Origin: Streptomyces capillispiralis
GTDB lineage: Bacteria > Actinomycetota > Actinomycetes > Streptomycetales > Streptomycetaceae
DNA: 64,000 nucleotides
NCBI RefSeq assembly: GCF_007829875.1
Contig: NZ_VIWV01000001.1
Coordinates: forward strand, 1,922,001 to 1,986,000
Direction of reading: 5' to 3'
A program made the position numbers and the translations under genes. Numbering within the stretch: the stretch's first letter is position 1; each line of letters opens with the position of its first letter. Shown in pieces: positions 18,490 to 26,296 of this stretch. The notes beneath the pieces are model-generated. The model did no database searches. It had not been told where the DNA came from and saw only the letters and a program-made list of their open reading frames with translations.

Positions 18490-19374
18490 TCACACCTTCC
18501 GGGCGACGAACAGCCGGGGCAGCAGGCGCTCGGCCCGGTACTCCGCCAGCGCGGAGTCGAGGGTGCCGACCACACGGTCCGCCGAGTCGGCGCCAAGGAT
18601 GGAATCCAGGCTCCCGCGGAACAGCCGCAGGGCGCGCAGCCGTTCGGCCACCAGCTGAGCGGCCCACTCGGAGACGTCCGTCTCGGCCACCAGGTCCAGG
18701 CCCGCCGCCGTGAACTGAGTGCGCCGCTCCTCCACGTCCGTCAGGAAGAACACACCCTCGGGATGGAAGCGCCGGAAGGCAGGAGCCGGCGCTTCTCCGG
18801 CGGCACACAGGCTCACCTCCTCGGTGACCACCAGCACGCCCCCGTCCGCGAGCAGCCGTGCGGCCTCGCGCAGGACCGCCGCGGGGTCGGGGAAGTGCGG
18901 CATGGAACCGGTGACCACCACCGCGTCCACCTCCCCGTCGGGCAGGGGCACCGCGTCGGCGGACGCGCACACCTCGGTGACGTTGGAGCGGCCCTGCGAA
19001 GCGGTGATGCGCGCGCTGACCTCACAGTGCTCCGGGACCAGGTCCACTCCGACCGCCTCGCCGACGACGGCGCCGCGCGCGGTCAGGGCGTCCACCAGGT
19101 AGCGCAGGGCGCCGCCGAAACCGCTGCCCAGCTCGACCAGCCGCAAGGGCTCCTCGGCCCGGTCGGCGGGCCGGTGCGCGGCCACCGCGTCCGCCACACG
19201 ATCGCAGCCGTGCGGGCCGAAGTGGCCCATCTGGTCGAGTCCCAGCAGTCCCGACGGGCCGCTCTCGCCCGTGAAGTCGGCGATCCTGCCGACCGTGGTC
19301 TCCCAGTCGTGCCAGGCGGGGAACAGCTCCCGGTGGTACTCGCCCTGGGCGGTGGTCTGTCCTCCCCCGCTCAT
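18490..19374 (-). CDS. SAM-dependent methyltransferase (last gene of leftward operon)
   Basis: 294 residues, with ATG 19374 overlapping the upstream stop (ATGA). Class I methyltransferase: motif I VELGSGFGGALRYL (about residues 60-73), an acidic end of strand 2 (GVDLVPEHCE), VVVTGSMPHFPD at motif IV, and the post-motif LLADGGVLVVTEE. The C-terminal helical segment resembles sarcosine/dimethylglycine-type methyltransferases. The likely role is O- or N-methylation of the nucleoside product. The gene is translationally coupled to the 2OG oxygenase before it. Which position is methylated cannot be read from sequence. Confidence 0.8.
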   Translation of the reverse strand: MSGGGQTTAQGEYHRELFPAWHDWETTVGRIADFTGESGPSGLLGLDQMGHFGPHGCDRVADAVAAHRPADRAEEPLRLVELGSGFGGALRYLVDALTARGAVVGEAVGVDLVPEHCEVSARITASQGRSNVTEVCASADAVPLPDGEVDAVVVTGSMPHFPDPAAVLREAARLLADGGVLVVTEEVSLCAAGEAPAPAFRRFHPEGVFFLTDVEERRTQFTAAGLDLVAETDVSEWAAQLVAERLRALRLFRGSLDSILGADSADRVVGTLDSALAEYRAERLLPRLFVARKV

Positions 19375-20036
19375 CCGGCGGCCTCCGGGCGGACGAAGTG
19401 CACCAGCAGGGTCTGCCGTTCCTGACGCGCCTCGTCGGTCACGGCCGCCACCGAGTGCCACGACGCGTCGGAGGGCACCAGCACCACGGACTCCCCCAGG
19501 TCCGGCCGCACCTGCCGCACCACCTCGTCCCCGCTCGGCCCGGCCAGGATGCACAGGGCACCGCCCCACTCCGGGAGCCAGCCGGAGTTGAAGTACCAGG
19601 TCTGGGTCACCGCCTTGTCCGCGCGGTCGGTGTGCGGGTCGATCCAGGAGCCCGCCCCGTAACGGACGGCGCGCGCCTCGACGGTGCAGCCGGTCAGGTC
19701 ACGCCCCGACAGCGCGGCCACCGCCGCCCGGTACCGCGGGGACAGCAGCGCGTCGATCACGCCCCGCCAGCGCGGAGTCAGCGACTCCAGGGCGGCGGGA
19801 ACGGGCTCGGACCGCTCGACGAGCTTCAGGTTGCGGGTGCTGTAGCCCTTGCCGCCCGTGCCCGTGGCGCGTTCGGTGAGGGTGAAGCCCTCGGTGGGGA
19901 ACTCCTCGGCCAGCCGGGTCCCCAGGGCGCCGGGCAGCATGCCGCGCACCAGCGCCCAGCGGAACGGATCGGTGGCCGGCTCGGTGCGGGCCAGCGCGTC
20001 GTAGTCGAAGGGCGCGTTGTCGACGGTCGTGGTCAC
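19371..20036 (-). CDS. 2OG-Fe(II) oxygenase
   Basis: 221 residues. The jelly-roll iron ligands are visible: HTD (about residue 134, in WIDPHTDRADK) and the distal His in SWHSVAAV, followed by an Arg-containing strand that would bind 2-oxoglutarate. It is paralogous in layout to 21406-22026 (same HTDKADK-type motif and SxxSWH segment), and the two flank the enolpyruvyltransferase gene. Both termini overlap neighbours by four bases. In nikkomycin/polyoxin-type pathways, 2OG oxygenases act on the octosyl-type intermediate; an equivalent hydroxylation or oxidation is inferred here. Confidence 0.8.
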   Translation of the reverse strand: MTTTVDNAPFDYDALARTEPATDPFRWALVRGMLPGALGTRLAEEFPTEGFTLTERATGTGGKGYSTRNLKLVERSEPVPAALESLTPRWRGVIDALLSPRYRAAVAALSGRDLTGCTVEARAVRYGAGSWIDPHTDRADKAVTQTWYFNSGWLPEWGGALCILAGPSGDEVVRQVRPDLGESVVLVPSDASWHSVAAVTDEARQERQTLLVHFVRPEAAG

Positions 20037-21409
20037 GAGGCATCCTCGGGGGTGATGGTGGCGCCGAGCGAGGTGAGCTTGCTGGCGAAGTCCTGGTATC
20101 CGCGGCGCAGATGACCGACGCCGACGAGGCGCTGCGGGACACCGGTGCCCAGGGCGGCCAGCACCAGCGTGGCCGCGGCCCGCAGGTCACCCGCCACCAG
20201 GTCCGTACCGGCCGGACGCAGCCGGCTCGGCGTCGTCGTGAGCCGGTTGCCGCGCAGGTCCAGCCGGGCGCCCAGGGCGCGCAGCCCCTCGGCGTACCCG
20301 AAGCGGCCGCCGTGCCAGACCAGATCGGTGAGGGTGGCCGGGCCGTCGGCACCCAGCAGCATCAGCGCGAACAGCGGCTGCGCGTCGCTGTAGGCGAAGT
20401 GGGAGGCGGCCAGGACGTCGGTGGCGCGCAGCCGCTCGGGCTCGCCGATCCGCAGGGACGACGGGCCCCACTCCAGGGGCACGCCCATCGCGTTCAGGTA
20501 GCGCAGTTCGGGGGCCAGTCCGGCGCGCACCTCCTCGACGCCGTCCAGGGCCAGTTCCAGCGGACGGCGCAGGTGCACGGCGAGGGCGACGAAGGTGACG
20601 ACCTCCATCAGGTCGGACGGCACCGTGACACGGGCGGCGCCCAGCGGCCCGCCGGCGCCCTCCACCACGATGCGGCCGGGGGCCGACTCCACCGCCACCC
20701 CGGCTTCGGCGAGCACCCGCACCAGGCCGTACACGTCGAGCTTGGGGTACGGGTTGCGTATCTCGGTGGTGCCGGTGGCCGTGGCCGCGGCCAGCAGGGC
20801 GGTCTTCGTGGCGCCGGAGTAGTACGGGCCGGTCAGGGTTCCCGTGGCGGGCTCGACGTCGGCGAAGTCGGCCATGTCCAGGGTGGTGCCGCGCAGTCCG
20901 CCGCGGGGCGCGCGGGCGCTGAACCCGCCCGCGGTGGCCTCGCAGGTCGCGCCGAACGCCTCCAGGACGCGCGCCACGTGGCCCGTCGGCCGGGCGCCGC
21001 CCGCGCCGTCGCCGATGCTGCACCCGCCGTGCGTGCCCGACACCACCCGGCCGCGCGCCGCCAGCAGTGTAGGCAGCAGGTACATGCCGCCGTGCACGCC
21101 TTGGGACAGCCCGGCCGGTATCTCGTGGCCCGTCAGCCCGCGCGGGTCGACCGTCATCCGGTCCCCGTCGTGCTGGACCCGCCCGCCGAGGGCGGAGACG
21201 ATGCCGCCCAGCGCGTGCCGGTCGGCGATGTCGGGGACGTTGGTGAACTCCCACGGCGCGCCGGCGAGGCAGGCGGCGGCCAGGCTCGGCACGAGCAGGT
21301 GCTTGAACCCGTCCGCCCGTACGGGACCGGCGTCCGCCGCCGGGGAGCCGCCGCACACCGTCCACACGTCGGTGGCGGCGTGGTCGCGCATCAGGGTGGA
21401 ACCGCTCAT
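20033..21409 (-). CDS. MurA-like enolpyruvyltransferase (NikO/PolA type inferred)
   Basis: 458 residues, ATG 21409 in an ATGA overlap. The protein follows the MurA/EPSP synthase inside-out barrel: the N-terminal DGFKHLLVPSLAA corresponds to the KN-containing loop of MurA, and HGGCSIGDG...RPTGH at 127-145 matches the MurA loop PGGCxIG..RP, keeping the catalytic cysteine (C130) with a short insertion. A housekeeping MurA would not sit in this operon. In nikkomycin and polyoxin biosynthesis NikO/PolA transfers enolpyruvate from PEP to the 3'-OH of UMP; with a radical SAM enzyme and a TruD-like synthase nearby, this protein probably does the same on a pyrimidine (C-)nucleotide. Substrate identity is inference. 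Confidence 0.8.
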   Translation of the reverse strand: MSGSTLMRDHAATDVWTVCGGSPAADAGPVRADGFKHLLVPSLAAACLAGAPWEFTNVPDIADRHALGGIVSALGGRVQHDGDRMTVDPRGLTGHEIPAGLSQGVHGGMYLLPTLLAARGRVVSGTHGGCSIGDGAGGARPTGHVARVLEAFGATCEATAGGFSARAPRGGLRGTTLDMADFADVEPATGTLTGPYYSGATKTALLAAATATGTTEIRNPYPKLDVYGLVRVLAEAGVAVESAPGRIVVEGAGGPLGAARVTVPSDLMEVVTFVALAVHLRRPLELALDGVEEVRAGLAPELRYLNAMGVPLEWGPSSLRIGEPERLRATDVLAASHFAYSDAQPLFALMLLGADGPATLTDLVWHGGRFGYAEGLRALGARLDLRGNRLTTTPSRLRPAGTDLVAGDLRAAATLVLAALGTGVPQRLVGVGHLRRGYQDFASKLTSLGATITPEDAS

Positions 21410-22026
21410 CGCCACATCTCCACCTGCACCGTCACCCGCAGGCCGGGCGCGGACGGACGCACCGGGGCGACCGCGTGCCAGGAGTTCTCCGAGCGCGCGA
21501 ACAGCACCGACCGGCCGCCGCCGGGGACGATGGAGGCGTGCACCGGCGCGTCGTCGCCCGCCGTGCCGCGTACCAGGAACTCGCCGCCGTCGTCCGTGCC
21601 CCACTCCTCGTTGAGGTAGAGCACGTGGGTGGCGTTCTTGTCGGCCTTGTCGGTGTGCGAGGACACCCAGTCGCCCTCGCCGAAGACGAACACCCCCACG
21701 TCGAAGGCGCCGCCCGACACGTCCGCGCCCACCGTCTCGCGCACCCAGTGGCGGTACTCGGGCGACTGCACGGCCGCGGCGAACTCGGCCCAGGCGTCGC
21801 CCGCCTTGCGCAGCGCGGGCTGCTCCGCGCCGCGGTGCACCAAGGGCAGCACATGCATGCCGTACGTCTTGTCACCGCCGGTGCGGCGCTCGGAGCGGGT
21901 GAAGTGCTCCAGCGCGGGCACCGATTCCCGCAGCGCGGCGCGCGCGCCGGCGGGCAGCAGACCGGTGACGGTCGACCAGTGGTAGGGCTCGGTCCTGGTG
22001 TCCCGGGCGGCGGTGAAGTCGAGCAC
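21406..22026 (-). CDS. 2OG-Fe(II) oxygenase
   Basis: 206 residues, started at GTG 22026 with GGAGGA five bases upstream. Iron-binding HTD (SSHTDKADKNATH) and distal His (ENSWHAVAP) with a following RVTVQV strand mark a small 2OG-Fe(II) dioxygenase. It is the second member of the pair with 19371-20036. The 109-nt gap to the SDR gene upstream is the largest inside the leftward operon and could hold an internal promoter, though none is clear. Proposed role: oxidation of the high-carbon sugar of the nucleoside. Confidence 0.8.
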   Translation of the reverse strand: MLDFTAARDTRTEPYHWSTVTGLLPAGARAALRESVPALEHFTRSERRTGGDKTYGMHVLPLVHRGAEQPALRKAGDAWAEFAAAVQSPEYRHWVRETVGADVSGGAFDVGVFVFGEGDWVSSHTDKADKNATHVLYLNEEWGTDDGGEFLVRGTAGDDAPVHASIVPGGGRSVLFARSENSWHAVAPVRPSAPGLRVTVQVEMWR

Positions 22027-22135
22027 GTTGTCCTCCTCGGACGATGGGGTGGTGCGACGGGCGGACGCCGACCGGGTCGTGTCACCGAGGACAACGGCGT
22101 GCGCCGGCCGGAGGGAAGGAGTCCGGTGGCGGGGC

Positions 22136-22885
22136 CTAAAGCGGGGGCTCGGGAAGGCGCGGGCCGAAGGAGACCTGCGGCACGCCCTCCTGGCCGGGTT
22201 CGCGCGAGCGGAGGATCTGCACCTCGCGGAAGGACTCCCGCTGGGATTGCGCGAGGTCCCAGATGATCCCGGCGACCTCCGCCGGGTCCATCATCGTGCC
22301 GTAGTCGATCTCCAGTCCCGTGTGGAAATCGGGCACCGCGAGGCCGCCCGGCTGGATCAGGGTCACCTGGTTCGCCGGGTGCGCCTCCACCAGTTCCGGC
22401 ACCAGCCCCCTGGTCGCGGTGGCCTGCGCGGCCTTGAGCGCGCAGTACAGGGACTCGTTCTCCCGCCGCTTCCAGCCGGACGACGAGGCGATCGTCACCA
22501 GCCGCACGCTCGACGGGGCGGCCGCCAGCATGCGCCGCAGCAGCTTGAGCGGACCGGTCAGGAGCAGGTCGGTCAGCCCGTCGATCTCCGCGTCCTCGGT
22601 CTTGGCCAGGGGCTTCTTCAGGAAGGCCCCGGCCACCCAGAACACGTACGCCGGACCGGGCAGCGACACGTCCGCCGAGGCCACGGAGTCCGCGTCGCAC
22701 AGGTCCAGTTCACGCGGTTCGAACCCGCGCGAGCGCTCCGGCGGCAGGTCGTGCACGGACCGCCCGTAGACGAAGGTGCGCAGGCCCGCGTCCCGGCAGC
22801 GGACCGCGAGCTGGTGGCCCAGCCCCCGGGTCCCGCCGATCACCGCCGCCACCGCGGGCTGCGCTTGCGACGTGGTTGATGTCAT
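22136..22885 (-). CDS. SDR-family oxidoreductase
   Basis: 249 residues. Short-chain dehydrogenase/reductase: the nucleotide-binding glycine motif GGTRGLG near the N-terminus, the active-site Ser segment IASSSG, and YCALK (Tyr and Lys four apart). The usual NNAG is replaced by WVAGAF. It follows the methyltransferase gene at 22893 by seven bases. It probably reduces or oxidises a sugar hydroxyl or ketone in the nucleoside pathway; direction and substrate are not predictable. Confidence 0.8.
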   Translation of the reverse strand: MTSTTSQAQPAVAAVIGGTRGLGHQLAVRCRDAGLRTFVYGRSVHDLPPERSRGFEPRELDLCDADSVASADVSLPGPAYVFWVAGAFLKKPLAKTEDAEIDGLTDLLLTGPLKLLRRMLAAAPSSVRLVTIASSSGWKRRENESLYCALKAAQATATRGLVPELVEAHPANQVTLIQPGGLAVPDFHTGLEIDYGTMMDPAEVAGIIWDLAQSQRESFREVQILRSREPGQEGVPQVSFGPRLPEPPL

Positions 22886-22892
22886 GGAGGAG

Positions 22893-23648
22893 TCACCTTC
22901 CGGGGTCCGGTGTCAGGTCGAGCAGGAGGAAGCGCGGCCTGGTGGCCACCGCGGGGAACTTCTTGTCGCCGAAGGCGGCGCGGTGCTCCTCGGTCGCGCG
23001 CGGTTCGCGCAGGTCCCGCACCGCGAGGCCGGCCGCGTGCGCGGCGGCGACCATGTCCCCGAGCGGCCTGCGGTAGAAGCGGACCACCATCGGCGGGGGG
23101 CCGTAGGACGTCCAGGTGTCCGTGAGCCGCTCCACCGCGAAGTAGTCGCCCCCCTCGGACAGTTCGAGGTCGTCGAAGGGGTGGTGGGTGGAGATCACCA
23201 CCCGGCCGCCGGGGGCCAGCACCCGGCGGAACTCGGTCAGCACCGGCACCCAGTCCGCCACGTAGTGCAGCGTCAGCGACGACACCACCCGGTCGACCGA
23301 GCCGGTCTCCAGGAAGTCCAGCGGCTCGCGCAGGTCGTGCACGCGGAACTCGGCCCTGTCTCCCGCCCGTTCGCGGGCCGCCGCCACCAGGGAGGGGCTG
23401 ACGTCCAGGCCCAGTACCCGCGCGCCGTCGTCCGCCAGCCGCGCGGAGAGCCGGCCGCCCGCGCATCCGGCCTCCAGTACGCGCAGTCCGCGCACCGGTC
23501 CGAGCAGCTCCCGCAGCGCGGGCCGCTCCAGGAGGGTGTTGTAGGGGTTGTCCGCGCTGCCCCGGTCGTACTGGAGCGCGAACGGCTCGTAGCCGAGGTC
23601 GTCCGCGTCCCGGTCGGGGCCGGTGGTGGGTGCGTCGTGCTCGCTCAT
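22893..23648 (-). CDS. Class I SAM-dependent methyltransferase
   Basis: 251 residues, ATG 23648. UbiE/COQ5-like fold: motif I LEAGCAGGRLSARL, GLDVSPSLV at strand 2, SVDRVVSSLTLHYV at motif IV, and VLAPGGRVVIST. Its N-terminus (YEPFALQYDRGSADNPYN) is the usual lid helix of small-molecule methyltransferases. It lies between the aminotransferase and the SDR in the leftward operon. It is the second methyltransferase of the cluster, so the final product may carry two methyl groups. Confidence 0.8.
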   Translation of the reverse strand: MSEHDAPTTGPDRDADDLGYEPFALQYDRGSADNPYNTLLERPALRELLGPVRGLRVLEAGCAGGRLSARLADDGARVLGLDVSPSLVAAARERAGDRAEFRVHDLREPLDFLETGSVDRVVSSLTLHYVADWVPVLTEFRRVLAPGGRVVISTHHPFDDLELSEGGDYFAVERLTDTWTSYGPPPMVVRFYRRPLGDMVAAAHAAGLAVRDLREPRATEEHRAAFGDKKFPAVATRPRFLLLDLTPDPGR

Positions 23649-23661
23649 CGTCGTCCTCCGC

Positions 23662-24936
23662 TCAGCCCGCCGTCCCGCTGACGGCGAGATCGGGAGTGAT
23701 CCTGGCAGACGCCTCGTCGAGCACCTGCCATGCCCGGTCGAGCTGTGCGGGGGTGGTGACCAGCGGCGGAAGCAGCCGCAGCACCTCGGGCTCGCCCAGG
23801 CACGGCGACAGCAGCAGTCCACGCTGCCCCAGCTCCATGAGCAGGTCGCCGGCCGCGGCGGGCGAGGCCGTCTCCAGGCCCCACAGCAGTCCGCGTCCGC
23901 GCGCGCCGCGCAGCAGGTCCGGGTGGCGGGCACACAGGTCGGCCAGCCCCCGCTCGACCCGTTCGGCCAGGTCGGCGCCGTCCGCGGCGTGCTCCTCGAC
24001 CGCCTCGAGCGCGGCCGATCCGGCCGCCGCGCACAGCGGGTGTCCGGAGAAGGTCGTGGTGTGCAGGAACGGGTCGCGGGCCAGGGGCCGGTGGAACTCC
24101 TCGGTGGCCACCATCGCCGACAGCGGCAGGACGCCGCCGCCGAGCGCCTTGCCCAGCAGCACCGCGTCCGGGCGCAGTCCCGCCGTCACCGCCAGCGACC
24201 GCTCGCCGCAACGGCGCAGGCCGGTCTGGATCTCGTCGGCGACGACGAACGCGCCCGCCTCGCGGGCCCGTGCCACCAGGGCGTGGAGGAACTCCGGCGG
24301 CAGCGGGCGCACGCCGCCCTCCCCCTGCACCGGTTCGAAGATCACCGCGGCGACGTCGCCGTCCGCGAAGGCCGCGTCCAGCGCGCCGACGTCCACCGGC
24401 ACATGGGTGACCCCGCCCAGCAGGCTCCGCACCGGCGCGCGGTAGCGCTCGCTCCAGGTGGCGGCGAGCGCGCCCAGCGACTTGCCGTGGTAGGCGCCCT
24501 CGACGGCGACGACGCGGGTGCGGCCGGTGTGCGCGCGGGCCAGCTTCAGGGCGGCCTCCACGGCGTCACAGCCGTTGAGCCCGAACCAGGCGCGGGTCAG
24601 CCGGCCGGGGTCGAGGTAGCCGGTCAGCCGGTCGGCGAGCGCGGCGGTGGCCGGGTTGGCCAGGACCCGGGTGGAGGTGGGCATGCGGCCCAGTTCGGCG
24701 GCGACCGCGGCGGTGACCGCCGGGTGCCGGTGGCCGAGCAGGGTGACGGCGTAGCTTCCGAAGTCCACCGCGTCCCGGCCGTCGGAGAGGCGGACGAGCG
24801 CGCCGTCGCCGGTGGCCTCCACCGCGTCCTTGCCGTTGATCGCGTACAGCATGCCGAGGCTCGGCGAGATGTGCTCGCGGACGCCGCGCAGGGTGTCCCC
24901 GGCACTTCTCACCGCGTCGACAGGCGCCGGCGTCAC
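23662..24936 (-). CDS. Class III PLP-dependent aminotransferase
   Basis: 424 residues, GTG 24936 overlapping the TruD stop (GTGA). Acetylornithine/GABA aminotransferase fold: YHGKSLGAL, EPVQGEGGV, DEIQTGLRRCG (PLP pyridine-nitrogen Asp) and LLGKALGGGVLPLSA with the Schiff-base Lys, then TTTFSGHPL. It probably transfers an amino group to or from a carbonyl intermediate, either on the nucleoside sugar or on an amino-acid side chain such as ornithine. It is the second gene of the leftward operon, right after the pseudouridine synthase. Confidence 0.85.
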   Translation of the reverse strand: MTPAPVDAVRSAGDTLRGVREHISPSLGMLYAINGKDAVEATGDGALVRLSDGRDAVDFGSYAVTLLGHRHPAVTAAVAAELGRMPTSTRVLANPATAALADRLTGYLDPGRLTRAWFGLNGCDAVEAALKLARAHTGRTRVVAVEGAYHGKSLGALAATWSERYRAPVRSLLGGVTHVPVDVGALDAAFADGDVAAVIFEPVQGEGGVRPLPPEFLHALVARAREAGAFVVADEIQTGLRRCGERSLAVTAGLRPDAVLLGKALGGGVLPLSAMVATEEFHRPLARDPFLHTTTFSGHPLCAAAGSAALEAVEEHAADGADLAERVERGLADLCARHPDLLRGARGRGLLWGLETASPAAAGDLLMELGQRGLLLSPCLGEPEVLRLLPPLVTTPAQLDRAWQVLDEASARITPDLAVSGTAG

Positions 24937-25964
24937 ACCGTCTCCAGCTGCTGGAAGAACTGGGTGACGGCCATGGTGGCGTAGCAGCCGGAGGGCAGGA
25001 AGAACGACAGGGTGCAGGCCCAGCGGTCCGGGAACCGGTCGTCGGGGCGCACGCCGAGCACCCGCACTCGCGTCTGCACCACGGTGGGGCGCGGGGACTC
25101 GGTGTAGCGCATCTCCCCGTCCGTCCACCGGTAGCGGCCGCAGTCCAGCTCCGGCGCGGCGCGCAGCACCTCACGCGCGGCGGCGGGGGTGCGCGGCAGG
25201 ACGTAGCGCAGGCCCTCCCGGTCGGTCTCGACCGTGTCCGCGCCGCCCTCGTCGGCGACCAGCTCGGTCAGCCGCTCGTTCCACTCGGCCGAGGCGTGGG
25301 CGCAGCGGTAGAAGGCGAGCACGCGCGGGTCGAGCGCGGCGAGGAATTCCGCCGGGTCCCCGTCGTGCGCCAGTGCCTGCCCGCCCTCGGGCGAGCCGGA
25401 CTCCCGCAGCAGCCGGAACGCGGCCCGGTCGTCGCCGTCGATCAGCGCGCCGCCCAGCAGGTGGGTCTGCTTGGGGCCGCCGGGCACGCCGAAGCGCTGG
25501 GTGTCGTAGTAGTTGACGAAGAACATGTTGTGCTGGGCGGGACCCGCGCGCAGGGCGTCCGCGGTGGCCGTGTCGAGGTCGCGGGCGACGATGCGGAAGC
25601 AGTTGCCGTCCAGCTCGCCGACGACGACCGGTGCGCCGCCGTGCCCGCGCTCGGACAGCCGCATGTAGTCGGTGCCGGCGTGCGCGCGGTTGAAGTCGGC
25701 CAGTTGCTCGGGGGAGGCCGCCCCGCGCAGGGACAGCGTCTGTTCGGTGACCCCGTCCTCGTCCTTCAGGCCGGCGGCGGCGACGGCCTCGCGCTCCACC
25801 CCCAGGTGGGCGGCGACCGCGGCGACCGCCTGGTGGGTGGTGTACCCGCGCTTGGTGAGCAGCAGGTACTGGTGGTCCGCGGCGCCTGCGGGGCCGGTGG
25901 CCGTCCCCAGGCACTCGCTCACCGCGAAGTCCTCGGGGACCGCTTTGAGTACGCAGACGGACAT
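24933..25964 (-). CDS. TruD-family pseudouridine synthase (C-nucleoside-forming enzyme inferred)
   Basis: 343 residues, close to TruD length. TruD signatures: KAVPEDFAVSE at the N-terminus, GLKDEDGVTEQ with the catalytic Asp68 (equivalent to E. coli TruD Asp80), and FVNYYDTQRFG. Canonical TruD makes pseudouridine-13 in tRNA-Glu. In streptomycete C-nucleoside clusters (PumJ of pseudouridimycin, MalD of malayamycin), a TruD homologue supplies the C-nucleoside. Here it is the first gene of the leftward operon, coupled to an aminotransferase and next to NikO/NikJ-type genes, so the same role is inferred rather than tRNA modification. Confidence 0.85.
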   Translation of the reverse strand: MSVCVLKAVPEDFAVSECLGTATGPAGAADHQYLLLTKRGYTTHQAVAAVAAHLGVEREAVAAAGLKDEDGVTEQTLSLRGAASPEQLADFNRAHAGTDYMRLSERGHGGAPVVVGELDGNCFRIVARDLDTATADALRAGPAQHNMFFVNYYDTQRFGVPGGPKQTHLLGGALIDGDDRAAFRLLRESGSPEGGQALAHDGDPAEFLAALDPRVLAFYRCAHASAEWNERLTELVADEGGADTVETDREGLRYVLPRTPAAAREVLRAAPELDCGRYRWTDGEMRYTESPRPTVVQTRVRVLGVRPDDRFPDRWACTLSFFLPSGCYATMAVTQFFQQLETV

Positions 25965-26244
25965 CGGGTTCCTTCCCAGGGGGTCGTGCGGTGCGGGCCC
26001 GGCACGGCCGGGCCCGCACCACGCTCTCGCTTCGGTCCGGGGCGAGCGCCCGTCGTCCGGCGTCCGGGGTCATTCGTTCCCCCGACGCGAGAACGCGTCT
26101 CGCGCAGGCCGGGCGGGGCCGCTGTCGGTGCAACACGTGAGTCCGCGTGCGGACTTCGTGGTGGGTGCTGCCTCAACGACTCCCGGCCGGAGACGGTCGG
26201 AGTGGTGCCGACTCTAGGCACGCCCCATCCCGTGCCGGGGGCGG

Positions 26245-26278
26245 GTGTTCCGAGCAGTGGAACACCGAACAACGTTCC
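26245..26278. promoter_or_regulatory. Overlapping GTTCC/GGAAC inverted repeats between divergent operons
   Basis: GTGTTCC-N7-GGAACAC (26245-26265) is followed by a second arm GTTCC (26274-26278), giving an overlapping GGAAC-N10-GTTCC. It lies in the 330-bp region between the TruD-type gene and the rightward operon. Position and symmetry suggest an operator controlling one or both operons, and the cluster IclR-type protein is the obvious candidate. No promoter elements were assigned with confidence. Confidence 0.45.
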
Positions 26279-26296
26279 AGGGCACGGCAGTTCAGG

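Noticed and set aside
20033..21409. Considered as housekeeping MurA
   Set aside because: The loop before the catalytic Cys carries an insertion and the gene lies between two 2OG oxygenases with 4-base overlaps, not in a cell-wall context.
24933..25964. Pseudouridine synthase considered as housekeeping tRNA TruD
   Set aside because: It is translationally coupled to tailoring genes in a biosynthetic operon together with NikO- and NikJ-type genes; a tRNA role alone does not explain the context.
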